The notes under the pieces: model-generated
What the model was told of the DNA's origin: nothing
The model's database searches: none
The model's input: only the letters and a program-made list of their open reading frames with translations
Shown: positions 8,447 through 17,133 of the stretch, in pieces
How the letters are laid out: each line of letters starts with the position of its first letter
How positions within the stretch are numbered: the first letter of the stretch is position 1
NCBI RefSeq assembly: GCF_022288725.1
Contig: NZ_JAKNTA010000001.1
Location: 120,765 to 184,764 of the forward strand
DNA: 64,000 bases
Reading direction: 5' to 3'
Source of the DNA: Kitasatospora sp. A2-31
Lineage (GTDB): Bacteria > Actinomycetota > Actinomycetes > Streptomycetales > Streptomycetaceae
Position numbers and translations under genes: made by a program

Positions 8447-9052
8447 TCAGTCGTCGAGGTCCTCGTCGTCGTAGACCTCGCTGACGTCGAACCGGCAGAT
8501 CAGCAGCCGCGGATCGGCGTGCTCGAAGGGCTCCGGCAGCCACTCCCCCGGCTCGCTCGGCTCGGCCGCGGCGACCCAGAGCGTCGAGTCCGCCTCCTCC
8601 AGACCGAACTCCTCGCTCCGGGCGGCGATCTCGTCCGGTTCGTACTCGCCGAACAGCACGCCGATCGCCGCGTTCACGCCGCCGGTCTCGCCCCCGCCGG
8701 GGGTCAGCGAGTCGTCCAGCCGCTCGGCCTGGGCGCGCAGCCGCTTCGGGTCCACCACGTGGTAGTCGCGACGGATCAGCACGCTGATCGCCTCGGGCTG
8801 TTCGGGGCCCTGGAACCCGCCCGGGCCCTCGTCTCCGGGCACCTCGAAGGGGGTGACCTCGTCGTAGGCCTCGTAGAGGAGTTGGTCGTACGCGATGGCC
8901 GCCGTCGCGAGCTGCTCGTAGGCGGCGAACACGGCGGGATCATCCGCCGTGCTGGGGCTTGACACCGCTTCCAGATGACGGTCGATGGCGGCCTTGACCG
9001 CCTCGGCGGCGGCGCGTACCTCGGCAAGGGTGGGCTGCGCGGCATCAGACAT
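8447..9052 (-). CDS. Conserved hypothetical protein, acidic, 201 residues
   Basis: I do not recognise a named domain. The protein is acidic, begins MSDAAQPTLAEVRAAAEAVK with a helical N-terminal region, and ends in a strongly acidic tail VYDDEDLDD. Composition, codon use and the clean start/stop context support a real soluble cytoplasmic protein. It is convergent with the isochorismatase-like gene and divergent from DUF5703. The upstream 370-base gap (9061-9430) has an AT-richer segment near 9285-9320 that may hold promoters, but no gene is visible there. Confidence 0.75.
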   Translation of the reverse strand: MSDAAQPTLAEVRAAAEAVKAAIDRHLEAVSSPSTADDPAVFAAYEQLATAAIAYDQLLYEAYDEVTPFEVPGDEGPGGFQGPEQPEAISVLIRRDYHVVDPKRLRAQAERLDDSLTPGGGETGGVNAAIGVLFGEYEPDEIAARSEEFGLEEADSTLWVAAAEPSEPGEWLPEPFEHADPRLLICRFDVSEVYDDEDLDD

Positions 9053-9450
9053 GGTGCAGACGCTATCTCCCCGCGGTGTCGGTACGCACAGTGGTTGTCA
9101 CCTACACCCGCGATTTCACCGCAACTTCCGCCCCGATGTCCGATCCGGGTGGTTCTGTGCCCGCGCACGCCCCGCGCACGGCCCCCTCGGCACACCCCGC
9201 ACCTGTCAGCACCCCGGGCACCCCCGCCGCCGCGCGGTGGCACGGCCGGGCCGGCCGGGTGCCGCTTGGCGCACCGTGATCCGGGTATTCCGTCAGCAGG
9301 AGAAACGGATCTGATGCCGTGTCATCGCTCCGGCCGGGCTGCGGGTGGGACCGTGCCGCGGCCGGCGCGCGAGCCCGGCCGAAAATACCCGGGCCCGTTG
9401 TCGGAGGCAGGCCGTAGGCTTGCCTCCAGGTGTCCTTCAGGAGGAGCGTC

Positions 9451-9660
9451 TTGACCCCAGCGAAGCCCGTCCGGCAGCCGGAGTACGAGTACCAGTCGCT
9501 GCGCATGCCGCGCGGCACCTCACGCAACGCGGCCCGCCAACTGCTCACCGACCATGCCGAGTACGGGCATTGGGAGCTGGACCGGCTGAGGCTGTTCCCG
9601 GACGGCAGCCGGACGGTGCGGCTGCGCCGCCGGATCATCCGCCAGGTGCGGAGCTGGTGA
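9451..9660 (+). CDS. DUF5703 family small protein
   Basis: A 69-residue actinobacterial protein with the conserved core LLTDHAEYGHWELDRLRLFP followed by DGSRTVRLRRRIIRQ. The function of DUF5703 is unknown; the basic C-terminus could contact nucleic acid, but that is inference. The track-length frame opens at GTG 9430, yet CAGGAGGAG at 9438-9446 is a near-perfect ribosome site for the TTG at 9451, so I place the start there. It is convergent with the chpC-type chaplin gene across two stacked hairpins. Confidence 0.85.
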   Translation: MTPAKPVRQPEYEYQSLRMPRGTSRNAARQLLTDHAEYGHWELDRLRLFPDGSRTVRLRRRIIRQVRSW

Positions 9661-9754
9661 CGGGCCTCGCCCCCACCACCCGGGCCGCACTCACCCCACG
9701 CCGCAGGCGTCGAGGTCGGCCCGGCCGCACCGACCGCTGAGCACCCGCCGAACG

Positions 9755-9799
9755 CGCGCGCCCGCGGCCGTCGGACCAGACGACGGCCGCGGGCGCGCG
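9755..9799. terminator. Perfect 19-bp terminator hairpin
   Basis: The arms 9755-9773 and 9781-9799 are exactly complementary with a seven-base loop. It sits downstream of DUF5703 and is convergent with the chaplin terminator that follows. Confidence 0.85.
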
Positions 9800-9809
9800 G
9801 CGTTCACCG

Positions 9810-9844
9810 CCGCCCGGGCCGGCTCCTCCAGCCGGCCCGGGCGG
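9810..9844 (-). terminator. Chaplin-gene terminator
   Basis: A perfect 15-bp stem (9810-9824 with 9830-9844, loop CCTCC) lies ten bases beyond the chaplin stop codon. Together with the hairpin at 9755-9799 it forms a double convergent terminator. Confidence 0.8.
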
Positions 9845-9854
9845 CCTCAGCGGC

Positions 9855-10712
9855 TCAGCGCACTCCGGCGCGGGCCCGCCGGTACAGGACGCCGCCTCCG
9901 ACCAGCAGGGCGACGCCGGCCGCACCGAGCAGCTCGGTGCCGCCCGCGCCGGTCGAGGCCAGCTGGCTCCCGGTGGCCTCCGGCGCGACCGCCGCGGGGC
10001 TCGCGGTGTGGGCCGCGGCCGGGACGGCCTGGCTGCTCGGGGTGACCGCCGGGGTGGCCGGCGCGGTGGACGGGCCGCCCGTCCGCGGGTTGCCCGGGGT
10101 GGTCTCACCACCGCCGGGGGACTGCGACGGCGGCGTGGTCGGAGTGGCCGGGGTCGAGTGGGTGGGCGGCGGCGGGCTGGGGGTGCCGTGCTCCTCCGGG
10201 CAGTCGTCCGCGGGCTTGCCCGGCGGGTTGGGGGCCGGGGTGCCCTCGTTCGCGCAGGTGTTCCCGAAGGCCGGGTTGCCGACGCCGACCACGTTCACCG
10301 AGTTGCCGCAGGCGTTCACCGGCACGTGGACCGGCGCCTGGACGCTGTTGCCGGAGGCCACGCCCGGCGAACCGGCCGCCGTCCCGGAGGCGGAGGAACC
10401 GGAGGCTGCGCTCTTGCCGCCGCCGTGCCCGCCCTCGTGACCGCCCTCGTGACCGCCGCCGGCCCGGCCGTCGATGTTGGCGCAGCGGTTGCCGTAGGCC
10501 GGATTGAGCACCCCGACGACGTCGGCGGTGTTGCCGCAGGCGTTGATCGGCACCTCGACCGGCACCTGCACCGAGTTCCCGGAGGCCACACCCGGCGACC
10601 CGGCAGCCCCGCCCTGCGCCTCCGCACCCGCGTGGGCGTAGCCGGCGGTCGAGGCCAGGACGCTGCCGGTGGCCACGACCGTGAGGAGCCCCTTCTTGGC
10701 TACATTCCTCAT
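9855..10712 (-). CDS. chpC: Long, sortase-anchored chaplin (ChpC type)
   Basis: A 285-residue secreted surface protein. An N-terminal signal peptide (KKGLLTVVATGSVLASTAGYAHAGA) is followed by two chaplin domains, about residues 33-80 and 112-155, each with the GSPGVASGNSVQ motif, two cysteines and a CAN ending. A Pro/Thr/Ser-rich wall-spanning segment and the sorting signal LASTG plus hydrophobic helix plus RRARAGVR follow. Long chaplins are covalently attached to peptidoglycan by sortase and help make aerial hyphae hydrophobic. The ATG at 10710-10712 has an AGGGGAATAT leader. Its pairing with a short chaplin resembles the S. coelicolor chpC-chpH locus; assignment to chpC rather than chpA/B is by that context. 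Confidence 0.93.
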   Translation of the reverse strand: MRNVAKKGLLTVVATGSVLASTAGYAHAGAEAQGGAAGSPGVASGNSVQVPVEVPINACGNTADVVGVLNPAYGNRCANIDGRAGGGHEGGHEGGHGGGKSAASGSSASGTAAGSPGVASGNSVQAPVHVPVNACGNSVNVVGVGNPAFGNTCANEGTPAPNPPGKPADDCPEEHGTPSPPPPTHSTPATPTTPPSQSPGGGETTPGNPRTGGPSTAPATPAVTPSSQAVPAAAHTASPAAVAPEATGSQLASTGAGGTELLGAAGVALLVGGGVLYRRARAGVR

Positions 10713-10980
10713 ATATTCCCCTGACGTATCGAGACGAGGTAAGACCTACCGAAAGTCGGAATTTCCGAATAACTGGCCCGGCCTTTGAGTGCACAGGCTT
10801 AACGAAGCGCCTGCGGCCGGGTTGAGCCGAACGAACCAGCTTCACCCGATCGAGCGACTTCATCGACCGGCCTCGAACAGACAAGCGCCCCCGGTGCGGC
10901 GCGTCCGCCACCCGGGGGCCAAGCGAGTCGACCCGACAACCGGCCGGTCAGCCGGCCGGGAGGTCAACCCCGCGCTCAAC

Positions 10981-11007
10981 GGCGCCCGGCGGGATTCCGC
11001 GGGCGCC
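10981..11007 (-). terminator. Terminator of the short chaplin gene
   Basis: An 8-bp GGCGCCCG/CGGGCGCC stem, extendable by CGG/CCG with a one-base bulge, lies about 28 bases past the short chaplin stop. The remaining gap to the long chaplin (10713-10980) has an unusually AT-rich stretch at 10711-10800, suitable for a developmental promoter, and no gene. Confidence 0.55.
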
Positions 11008-11034
11008 CGGGGAGCGGCGCGCCTCGTGCGCGGC

Positions 11035-11277
11035 TCAGAAGTTGGCGCAGTGGTTGCCGAACGCCGGGTTCAGCACGCCGATCACGCTGACGGTGTTGCC
11101 GCAGACGTTCACGGGGATGTGCACGGGGATCTGCACCTGGTTGCCCGCGACGACGCCCGGGGAGCCCGCGGCCACACCCTCGGCGGCGGCACCGCCGTGA
11201 GCGGACGCGACACCGGCGGCGGCCAGCACCAGACCACTGGTGACGGCGGTGACGGCGGCGATCTTCTTGACCTTCAT
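11035..11277 (-). CDS. chpH: Short chaplin (ChpH type)
   Basis: An 80-residue secreted protein: signal peptide KIAAVTAVTSGLVLAAAGVASA, then one complete chaplin domain with GSPGVVAGNQVQIPVHIPV, two cysteines (CGN and CAN) and C-terminal CANF. Short chaplins assemble into amyloid fibrils on aerial hyphae and spores. Two ATG codons lie in tandem at 11275-11280; the AGGAGG ribosome site is only one base from the first, so the second (11275-11277) is preferred. No sorting signal is present, as expected for the short class. It is transcribed in the same direction as the long chaplin, 322 bases upstream of it. Confidence 0.93.
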   Translation of the reverse strand: MKVKKIAAVTAVTSGLVLAAAGVASAHGGAAAEGVAAGSPGVVAGNQVQIPVHIPVNVCGNTVSVIGVLNPAFGNHCANF

Positions 11278-11480
11278 CATTCCTCCTGTATGGACAACGC
11301 AACCCGTTCGGCGGGCTGCACAGGAATGAACGAGGGTGTGGCAAACGGGGTACGGACCGGATTCCCCATTCACCCGCAACGGTGAAGGTGCGCACATACG
11401 CTCGAAGCTGGATCCCCGGGAGAATCGTTTCTCTCGATCTCTGTTCCGCCGTCCCAAATCATTAGCTCCGACAATGCGGA

Positions 11481-11512
11481 CGGCCCGCCCCCGGCACTCC
11501 GGGAGCGGGCCG
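11481..11512 (-). terminator. Terminator of the M20 peptidase gene
   Basis: A 14-bp stem with one mismatch (11481-11494 with 11499-11512, loop CACT) begins 12 bases after the peptidase stop codon. Confidence 0.75.
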
Positions 11513-11523
11513 CGGGCGACGTC

Positions 11524-12870
11524 TCAGCAGGCGTCGATGAACCGGTCCAGCACCCGGACGCCGAACTTCAGCCCGTCCACGGGCACCCGCTCGTCCACGC
11601 CGTGGAACATCCCGGCGAAGTCCAGCTCCGGCGGGAGCTGCAGCGGCGCGAACCCGAAGCAGCGGATGCCGAGGTCCTGGAAGGACTTGGCGTCCGTCCC
11701 CCCGGAGAGGCAGTAGGGCACCGCGCGAGCGATCGGGTCCTCGGCCCGCAGCGCGGTCTGCATCGCCTCGACCAGGGCGCCGTCGAAGCTGGTCTCGATC
11801 GCCTTGTCCGAGTGCACGCTCTCCCGCTTCACCCGCGGGCCGAGCACGCTGTCCAGCTCGGCCAGGAACTCCTCCTCGTAGCCGGGCAGGAAGCGTCCGT
11901 CCACGTGCGCGGTCGCCTGGCCGGGGATCACGTTGACCTTGTAACCGGCGCCGAGCATGGTCGGCTGGGCGGTGTTGCGCAGCGTGGTGCCGATCATCTT
12001 GGCGATGCCGCCGAGGACGCGCAGGGTCTCGTCCATGTTCTCCGGGTCGAGCTCGACGCCGAGGGCGTCGGACAGCTCGTCCAGGAACGCGCGGACCGTC
12101 TTGGTGATCCGCAGCGGGAACTGGTGGCGCCCGAGCCGGGCGACCGCCTCGCACAGCTCGGTGATGGCGTTGTCGTCGTTCTCCATCGACCCGTGCCCGG
12201 CCCGGCCCTCGACCGTGAGCCGCATCCAGTGCATGCCCTTCTCGGCCGTCTCGATCAGGTAGAGCCGGGCCCGGTCGTTCACGGTGAAGGAGAAGCCGCC
12301 GACCTCGCCGATCGCCTCGGTCACGCCCTCGAACAGCCCGGGGTGCTTGTCCACCAGGAAGCGCGCGCCGAACGTGCCACCGGCCTCCTCGTCCGCCAGG
12401 AAGGCCAGCACCAGGTCGCGCGGGGGCTTGCGCCCGGTGCGCAGCCGGTCGCGGACGACGGCCAGCGTCATCGCGTCCATGTCCTTCATGTCGACCGCGC
12501 CGCGCCCCCAGACGCAGCCGTCGGCGATCTCCCCGGCGAACGGGTCGTACGTCCAGTCCGCCGCGTTGGCCGGCACCACGTCGGTGTGCCCGTGGATCAG
12601 CAGGCCCGGACGCGACCGGTCCTCGCCCTCGATCCGGACCACGGTCGAGGCGCGTCCCTTGGCCGACTCGAAGATCTGCGGTTCGAGGCCGAACTCCGCG
12701 AGCTGCTCGGCCACGTACTCGGCGGCCTTCCGCTCCCCCGGGCCGGAGCCGTCGCCGTAGTTGCTGGTGTCGATCCGGATCAGATCGCGGCAGATCTCGG
12801 CGACCTCCGACTCAGCCGTCACCTTCGGCGCCGCAGCCCGCCCCGTCGTCGACTCGCTCCGCTCGCTCAC
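11524..12870 (-). CDS. M20/M25/M40 family metallopeptidase
   Basis: A 448-residue di-zinc amidohydrolase/peptidase. Metal and catalytic residues are visible: LLIHGHTDVVPA (His and Asp), WGRGAVDMKD (bridging Asp), ADEEAGG (catalytic Glu pair), SGGTDAKSF and MFHGVDERV (C-terminal His). The inserted dimerisation domain contains EKGMHWMRLTVEGRAGHGS. The family cleaves peptides, acyl amino acids or succinyl-diaminopimelate; the substrate here is not determined, and the sequence looks like the general dipeptidase group rather than DapE. The GTG at 12868-12870 follows GAGGAGTGACC at good spacing; the frame extends upstream to 13098 without coding character. Confidence 0.9.
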   Translation of the reverse strand: MSERSESTTGRAAAPKVTAESEVAEICRDLIRIDTSNYGDGSGPGERKAAEYVAEQLAEFGLEPQIFESAKGRASTVVRIEGEDRSRPGLLIHGHTDVVPANAADWTYDPFAGEIADGCVWGRGAVDMKDMDAMTLAVVRDRLRTGRKPPRDLVLAFLADEEAGGTFGARFLVDKHPGLFEGVTEAIGEVGGFSFTVNDRARLYLIETAEKGMHWMRLTVEGRAGHGSMENDDNAITELCEAVARLGRHQFPLRITKTVRAFLDELSDALGVELDPENMDETLRVLGGIAKMIGTTLRNTAQPTMLGAGYKVNVIPGQATAHVDGRFLPGYEEEFLAELDSVLGPRVKRESVHSDKAIETSFDGALVEAMQTALRAEDPIARAVPYCLSGGTDAKSFQDLGIRCFGFAPLQLPPELDFAGMFHGVDERVPVDGLKFGVRVLDRFIDAC

Positions 12871-13088
12871 GGTCACTCCTCGTCTCTGGCCCGCACCGAC
12901 GCACCAGCGCGCCACCCCCGGGACCTGCACCCGGGCCGTACGAGCACGTCCGCCCATCCTCCCCCAGCCCCCTGGCCGGATCCACCCCGCACATCCTGCG
13001 GAAACCGGGGGAAACCCGCTGGTCACACCCCCGCCACGGATCGACCCCGCCCCCGGCCACCGGCCCGGCTCCCCCGCCCGGAGGCGTT

Positions 13089-13118
13089 TTGGGACCACAA
13101 GCCGATCTTTGCTACAGT
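13089..13118 (+). promoter_or_regulatory. Promoter of tRNA-Leu
   Basis: TTGGGA (13089-13094) and TACAGT (13113-13118) are separated by 18 bases in the AT-richest stretch of the gap. Initiation would fall near 13125, some 38 bases before the mature tRNA 5' end. Assignment is by consensus only. Confidence 0.55.
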
Positions 13119-13162
13119 TACATCTGTCAGCGCGGCCGACGAGGCCGAAGAGACAACACCCG

Positions 13163-13247
13163 GTCCGGGTGGCGGAATGGCAGACGCGCTAGCTTGAGGT
13201 GCTAGTGCCCTTTATCGGGCGTGGGGGTTCAAGTCCCCCCTCGGACA
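13163..13247 (+). tRNA. tRNA-Leu (anticodon GAG)
   Basis: The acceptor arms GTCCGGG (13163-13169) and CTCGGAC (13240-13246) pair, with one G-T, and A13247 is the discriminator base. The anticodon stem CTAGC/GCTAG encloses loop TTGAGGT with anticodon GAG at 13196-13198, which reads CUC and CUU. A long variable arm built on GCCC/GGGC, typical of class II tRNAs, follows, then the T arm GGGGG-TTCAAGT-CCCCC. The 3' CCA is not encoded. An intrinsic terminator lies nine bases downstream. Confidence 0.97.
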
Positions 13248-13255
13248 CAGATGAC

Positions 13256-13289
13256 ATCCCCTCGGGGCTCCCAGGAGCGCCGAGGGGAT
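13256..13289 (+). terminator. tRNA-Leu terminator
   Basis: The arms 13256-13271 and 13274-13289 pair over 16 positions with one mismatch, followed by TCGTCGTTTTC, a short T-rich tail. The following region to 13713 (about 420 bases) has no gene I can support. Confidence 0.85.
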
Positions 13290-13713
13290 TCGTCGTTTTC
13301 ACGGCCTGCCCGGCCCTGCACGGCCCTGCCGGCTGCTCGGGGCTGTGGCTCGGGACCGGTCCGCCGCCGTGGGAGGCGGCGGGGCGTCAGCGGGCAGCCC
13401 AGACCGGGCAGGCCGGGCGGTGGTGGCGGGTGCGGATGACGGTGCCGCCGAGGGCGCGGTGCTCGGTGGTGGCGGCGTCGCAGCAGCGGGGCGGCGGGGC
13501 GACCGCTTGCCGGGAGGGTGGCGACGGCGCGACGGCCGTGCGGGGGGCGGCGGCCGGGGCCGGGGTGGGCGGGCGGCGGCGCCGGCGGCGGCGGGGCGTG
13601 GAGGTGGTCACGGGGCGAGGTTGCCCCGGCCGCGGCGGATGAATCCGGGTGTCACTCGGACGAGGGACACCCGCGGCGGCCGGGCCGCGCGGCCACAGGC
13701 CGGGGAGGGACCC

Positions 13714-14727
13714 TCAGAAGGTGATCGTCCGCCCCTCGGCGGCCGCCTGGCGGGCGGTGTACGCGACACCGTGGACCTTGAGGCCGCTGGGATCGAGCAG
13801 GGTGATCGACCCGCCGTGATTGCCGAGTTCGAAGCCGTTGCCGCCGTGCACGACGAGCGTGGCGCCGGCCTCCAGCGGGCCGGCGGGCAGCGCGAGCCGG
13901 TGCTTGGCCCGGTCGGCGAGGTGCCAGCCGGTCAGGTCGACCGGGGCCGCCGACGTGTTGAGCACGGTGACGGTCTCGTCCTCGGGCGCCGGGCCCACCG
14001 GGTTGACCACGGCGGCGACGATGCGCAGCGGGGCGTCCTGGCCGGTCGGGTCGGTCGGCCGGGGCGCAGTGCCCGGCAGCGTGTGGCCGGTGACGTCGTC
14101 GGTGTGCCACGCCTGGGACTGGAAGGCGAGGAAGACCGCGACCCAGCGGTCCTCGGCGGGCAGGTGGATCAGCAGACCGCCGTCCTGGAAGACGCCGTCG
14201 TCGGAGCGGAAGCGGCCGCTGTTGCCCTGGTTCATGTGGACGTCGTGGACGCCGTTGCCCGGCAGGAAGCCGAAGACCTTGTCGGGGACCGTCGGCTCGG
14301 GGCCGAAGCGCTGGCCGATCAGGTACACGGCGGCGGGGTCGGCGATGGCCCGCTGCACGTAGTGGTCGAGCAGGTCGGCCAGGTCGTTGTCGGCGCCGGG
14401 CAGGTCGGGCGGCAGGGTGCGCAGGGCGGCCGGGTCGAAGAGGTTGCCGCGGATGAAGTCCAGGCTCGCCGTGCCCGGCTTCGAGGAGAGGTCGGTCCAG
14501 CCGCTGCCGGCGTCCGGGAGCTGCGCGGTGAGCGGGTGTCTGAAGTCGTCGACGACGACGTAGAGCAGGTCCGAGGGGGCCTGCTGCGACTGGACGTTGA
14601 CCGCCGCCCGGTAGTCGGTGCCGTGCGCGTCACGCAGGTGGATCTGGTAGTGCGGGGTGTCGGTGGCGCCTTCGCGGCGGCGGTCGACGGCGGTGGCGGC
14701 GAGCACGCCGTAGTTCTTCAGGGGCAT
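13714..14727 (-). CDS. DUF2278 family protein with lamin-tail-like domain
   Basis: A 337-residue protein opening MPLKNYGVLAATAVDRRREG, the characteristic start of DUF2278 (YukJ-like) proteins. Residues ~1-215 contain the DUF2278 core, including VHDVHMNQGN and DGGLLIHLPAEDRWVAVFLAFQSQAWHTDD. Residues ~240-337 resemble a lamin-tail domain (IVAAVVNPVGPAPEDETVTVLNTS, VDLTGWHLADRAKHR), an immunoglobulin-like fold often found in extracellular or nuclease-associated proteins. There is no signal peptide. The function is unknown. The ATG at 14725-14727 matches the conserved N-terminus; the longer frame to 14811 is not needed. Confidence 0.88.
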   Translation of the reverse strand: MPLKNYGVLAATAVDRRREGATDTPHYQIHLRDAHGTDYRAAVNVQSQQAPSDLLYVVVDDFRHPLTAQLPDAGSGWTDLSSKPGTASLDFIRGNLFDPAALRTLPPDLPGADNDLADLLDHYVQRAIADPAAVYLIGQRFGPEPTVPDKVFGFLPGNGVHDVHMNQGNSGRFRSDDGVFQDGGLLIHLPAEDRWVAVFLAFQSQAWHTDDVTGHTLPGTAPRPTDPTGQDAPLRIVAAVVNPVGPAPEDETVTVLNTSAAPVDLTGWHLADRAKHRLALPAGPLEAGATLVVHGGNGFELGNHGGSITLLDPSGLKVHGVAYTARQAAAEGRTITF

Positions 14728-15002
14728 GGGTGAGGTCCTTCGGCCGGTCCGGTGGGCCCCGGTGGCCCGGGAGCCCCCTCCGTGGTGCGGAACCCCTCCG
14801 TTATGCCGCACCGGCGGGCCCGGCCATGCGGGAATCGACTGATGTTCACCGCCTGTCCGCCGAACGGACCTACCGGACCGCAGGCCCTGCCGACGGAGCT
14901 GCTGCGAGGCTGCGAGGTGAGCCGCCGGGAGGGGCGGCCTCCTCCGGGAACGCCCGGAGAGCCGCGCGTACGCGGTGGTGCGCGCCCCGGCGGGACCGGG
15001 CG

Positions 15003-15782
15003 TCAGGCCTGCGCGGCGGGCCGGGTGTCCTGCGTCGCCCCGGGTACCCGGCGGGTGTCGCCCAGGGCGCTCTCGATGCCCTGCACCATCCGCCAGAGCG
15101 GGGCCCGCCGGCTGGCGACCAGCACCACGACGTCGTCCGCCGCCCCGGTCTCCGGTGCGGCCTCGGCGGGCCGGTCGCTCCAGGTGCCGGTGACGAAGGC
15201 CATGGCGGTGTCCACCTCGGCGACCCAGTCGCTCTCGCCGCCCGAGCGCAGCCAGGTGCGCAGCGCGTGGTTGTGCGCGGAGACCACCGCGGCGGCGATC
15301 ACGTCGGCGCGCAGCGCGCCGTCCGGCCGGTCGGCGAACCGGCCGCGCAGGTAGTGCGCGAGCGTGTGCTCGTAGCGCCAGACCACCGACAGCTCGTACG
15401 CGCGCAGGCCGGGCACCTTGCGGGTGAGGCGGTAGCGCTGCACCGAGAAGGACGGCTGCTCGGCGTACATCCGCAGGACGAGCCGGGCGGCGCCGCAGGC
15501 GTGCCGCACCGGGTCCTCCTCGCCGCTGCCGGACTCCAGGAACTCGGTCATCTCGGCCAGGCTGCGCTCGTGGTCGGGGAAGACCACGTCCTCCTTGGCC
15601 GGGAAGTACCGGAAGAAGGAGCGCCGGCCGACCCCGGCCAGGGAGACGATGTCGTCGATGGTGGTCTGTTCGAAGCCGCGTTCCAGGAAGAGCTCGAAGG
15701 CGGCGGCGACCAGCGCCTCACGCATCGCCGGCTTCGGCGGCCCGTCGTTCATGGGCTGGTCCTGCTCTTCCTTCTCGCTCAT
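15003..15782 (-). CDS. TetR/AcrR family regulator next to fatty-acid oxidation genes
   Basis: A 259-residue regulator. The helix-turn-helix is TIDDIVSLAGVGRRSFFRYFPAKEDVVF at about residues 41-68, preceded by the helix REALVAAAFELFLERGFEQ. The C-terminal part is a ligand-binding domain without an obvious known subtype. The gene starts only 52 bases after the acyl-CoA dehydrogenase stop and reads in the same direction, so the two are probably one transcript. I infer that it represses that gene and etfBA through the 13-bp sites at 17010-17086 and 19524-19673, with a fatty acyl-CoA-like inducer; the sequence does not prove this. Confidence 0.88.
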   Translation of the reverse strand: MSEKEEQDQPMNDGPPKPAMREALVAAAFELFLERGFEQTTIDDIVSLAGVGRRSFFRYFPAKEDVVFPDHERSLAEMTEFLESGSGEEDPVRHACGAARLVLRMYAEQPSFSVQRYRLTRKVPGLRAYELSVVWRYEHTLAHYLRGRFADRPDGALRADVIAAAVVSAHNHALRTWLRSGGESDWVAEVDTAMAFVTGTWSDRPAEAAPETGAADDVVVLVASRRAPLWRMVQGIESALGDTRRVPGATQDTRPAAQA

Positions 15783-15834
15783 TCCCGGAACATAGCATCG
15801 GCCTCGAACAGCCGGACTGGCGTGCGGTACCGCC

Positions 15835-16986
15835 CTACGGCAGGTTGCGGGCCATCACGATGCGCTGGATCTGGTTGGTGCCCTCGTAGATCTGCGTGAT
15901 CTTCGCGTCCCGCATCATCCGCTCCAGCGGGTAGTCCCGGGTGTACCCGTACCCGCCCAGCAACTGCACCGCGTCCGTCGTGATCTCCATCGCCGCGTCC
16001 GACGCGAAGCACTTCGCCGCCGCCCCGAAGAACGTCAGGTCCCCGTCCGAACGCTGCGACCTCGCCGCCGCCGCGTACGTCAGCTGCCGCGCCGCCTCCA
16101 GCTTCATCGCCATGTCCGCCAGCATGAACTGCACCCCCTGGAAGTCCCCGATCGGCTTCCCGAACTGCTTGCGCTCCCGCACATAGCCCTTCGCGTAGTC
16201 CAACGCCCCCTGCGCGATCCCCAACGCCTGCGCCGCGATCGTCACCCGCGTGTGGTCCAGCGTCCGCATCGCCGTCGCGAACCCCGTCCCCTCCGCACCG
16301 ATCATCCGGTCCGCCGGAATCCGCACGTTGTCGAAGTACACCTCACGCGTCGGCGACCCCTTGATCCCCAACTTCCTCTCCGGCGCCCCGAACGACACCC
16401 CCGCATCGCCCTTCTCCACCACGAACGCCGAGATCCCCCTCGACCGGGCCTGCGGATCCGTCACCGCCATCACCGTGTAGAACTCCGACACCCCGGCATT
16501 GGTGATCCACCGCTTCACCCCGTTCAACACCCAGAAGTCCCCGTCCCGCACCGCCCGGGTCTTCATCCCCGCCGCGTCCGAACCCGCCTCCGGCTCCGAC
16601 AGGCAGTACGAGAACATCCCCTCACCCCGGGCCAGCGCCCCCAGGTACTTCGCCTTCAACTCCTCCGACCCCGACAGCTGCACCGGCAGCGAACCCAGCT
16701 TGTTCACCGCCGGGATCAACGACGACGAGGCGCACACCCGCGCCACCTCCTCGATCACGATCACCGTCGCCAGCGCGTCCGCCCCCGCACCACCGAACTC
16801 CTCCGGCACGTGCACCGCGTGCAGGTCATTGCCCTGCAACGCGTCCAACGCCTCCTGCGGGAACCGACCCTGCTCGTCCACCTCCGCCGCGAACGGAGCG
16901 ATCTTCGCCTCGGCCAGCGAACGCACCGCCTCACGGAGCATCTCGTGCTCCTCGGAGATCCGGAAGAGATCGAAGTCCTGGCTCAT
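15835..16986 (-). CDS. Acyl-CoA dehydrogenase
   Basis: A 383-residue FAD enzyme that introduces the alpha-beta double bond of acyl-CoA and passes electrons to ETF, whose genes lie nearby. Visible features are EPEAGSDAAGMKT and NGVKRWITNAG (FAD/substrate contacts), the QLLGGYGYTRDYPLERMMRDAK segment and the catalytic-base motif ITQIYEGTNQIQRIVMARNL at the C-terminus. The ATG at 16984-16986 follows AGGAGTGCCGATC. Synonymous positions strongly favour G (GCG, ACG, GGG, TTG) whereas most neighbours favour C. Operator-like sites lie 24-100 bases upstream. Short-chain specificity is likely from similarity to butyryl-CoA dehydrogenases but is not certain. Confidence 0.93.
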   Translation of the reverse strand: MSQDFDLFRISEEHEMLREAVRSLAEAKIAPFAAEVDEQGRFPQEALDALQGNDLHAVHVPEEFGGAGADALATVIVIEEVARVCASSSLIPAVNKLGSLPVQLSGSEELKAKYLGALARGEGMFSYCLSEPEAGSDAAGMKTRAVRDGDFWVLNGVKRWITNAGVSEFYTVMAVTDPQARSRGISAFVVEKGDAGVSFGAPERKLGIKGSPTREVYFDNVRIPADRMIGAEGTGFATAMRTLDHTRVTIAAQALGIAQGALDYAKGYVRERKQFGKPIGDFQGVQFMLADMAMKLEAARQLTYAAAARSQRSDGDLTFFGAAAKCFASDAAMEITTDAVQLLGGYGYTRDYPLERMMRDAKITQIYEGTNQIQRIVMARNLP

Positions 16987-17009
16987 GATCGGCACTCCTG
17001 TTTCACGAC

Positions 17010-17022
17010 GGTACTCAGTACC
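17010..17022. promoter_or_regulatory. Operator-like site A (13 bp)
   Basis: GGTACTCAGTACC, a palindrome apart from its central base, lies 24 bases upstream of the acyl-CoA dehydrogenase start. It is the best-formed member, with 19639-19651, of a six-copy family confined to this locus. Confidence 0.75.
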
Positions 17023-17048
17023 CTTCATTATGCATGGGCGCAGCAAAA

Positions 17049-17088
17049 AGGGAACTCAGTGCCTTCACATGGCGGCACTGAGTTCCCT
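17049..17088. promoter_or_regulatory. Paired operator-like sites B and C
   Basis: GGAACTCAGTGCC (17051-17063) and its exact reverse complement (17074-17086) form a perfect 15-bp inverted repeat with a ten-base loop. They sit in the divergent gap between the acyl-CoA dehydrogenase and the Zn-ribbon gene and match site A at 11 of 13 positions. Confidence 0.72.
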
Positions 17089-17133
17089 ATCCTCTTTCTG
17101 CCGAAGCCGGTCCGAGCGCAGGGAGATGACACC

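Noticed and set aside
13163..13247. tRNA-Leu as an integration site for a mobile element
   Set aside because: No integrase gene or repeated 3' tRNA fragment was seen on either side within the window.
13387..13611. A 74-residue minus-strand frame (GTG start) after tRNA-Leu
   Set aside because: Arg/Pro/Ala-rich composition of a random high-GC frame, no ribosome site and no recognised motif; not enough support for a gene.
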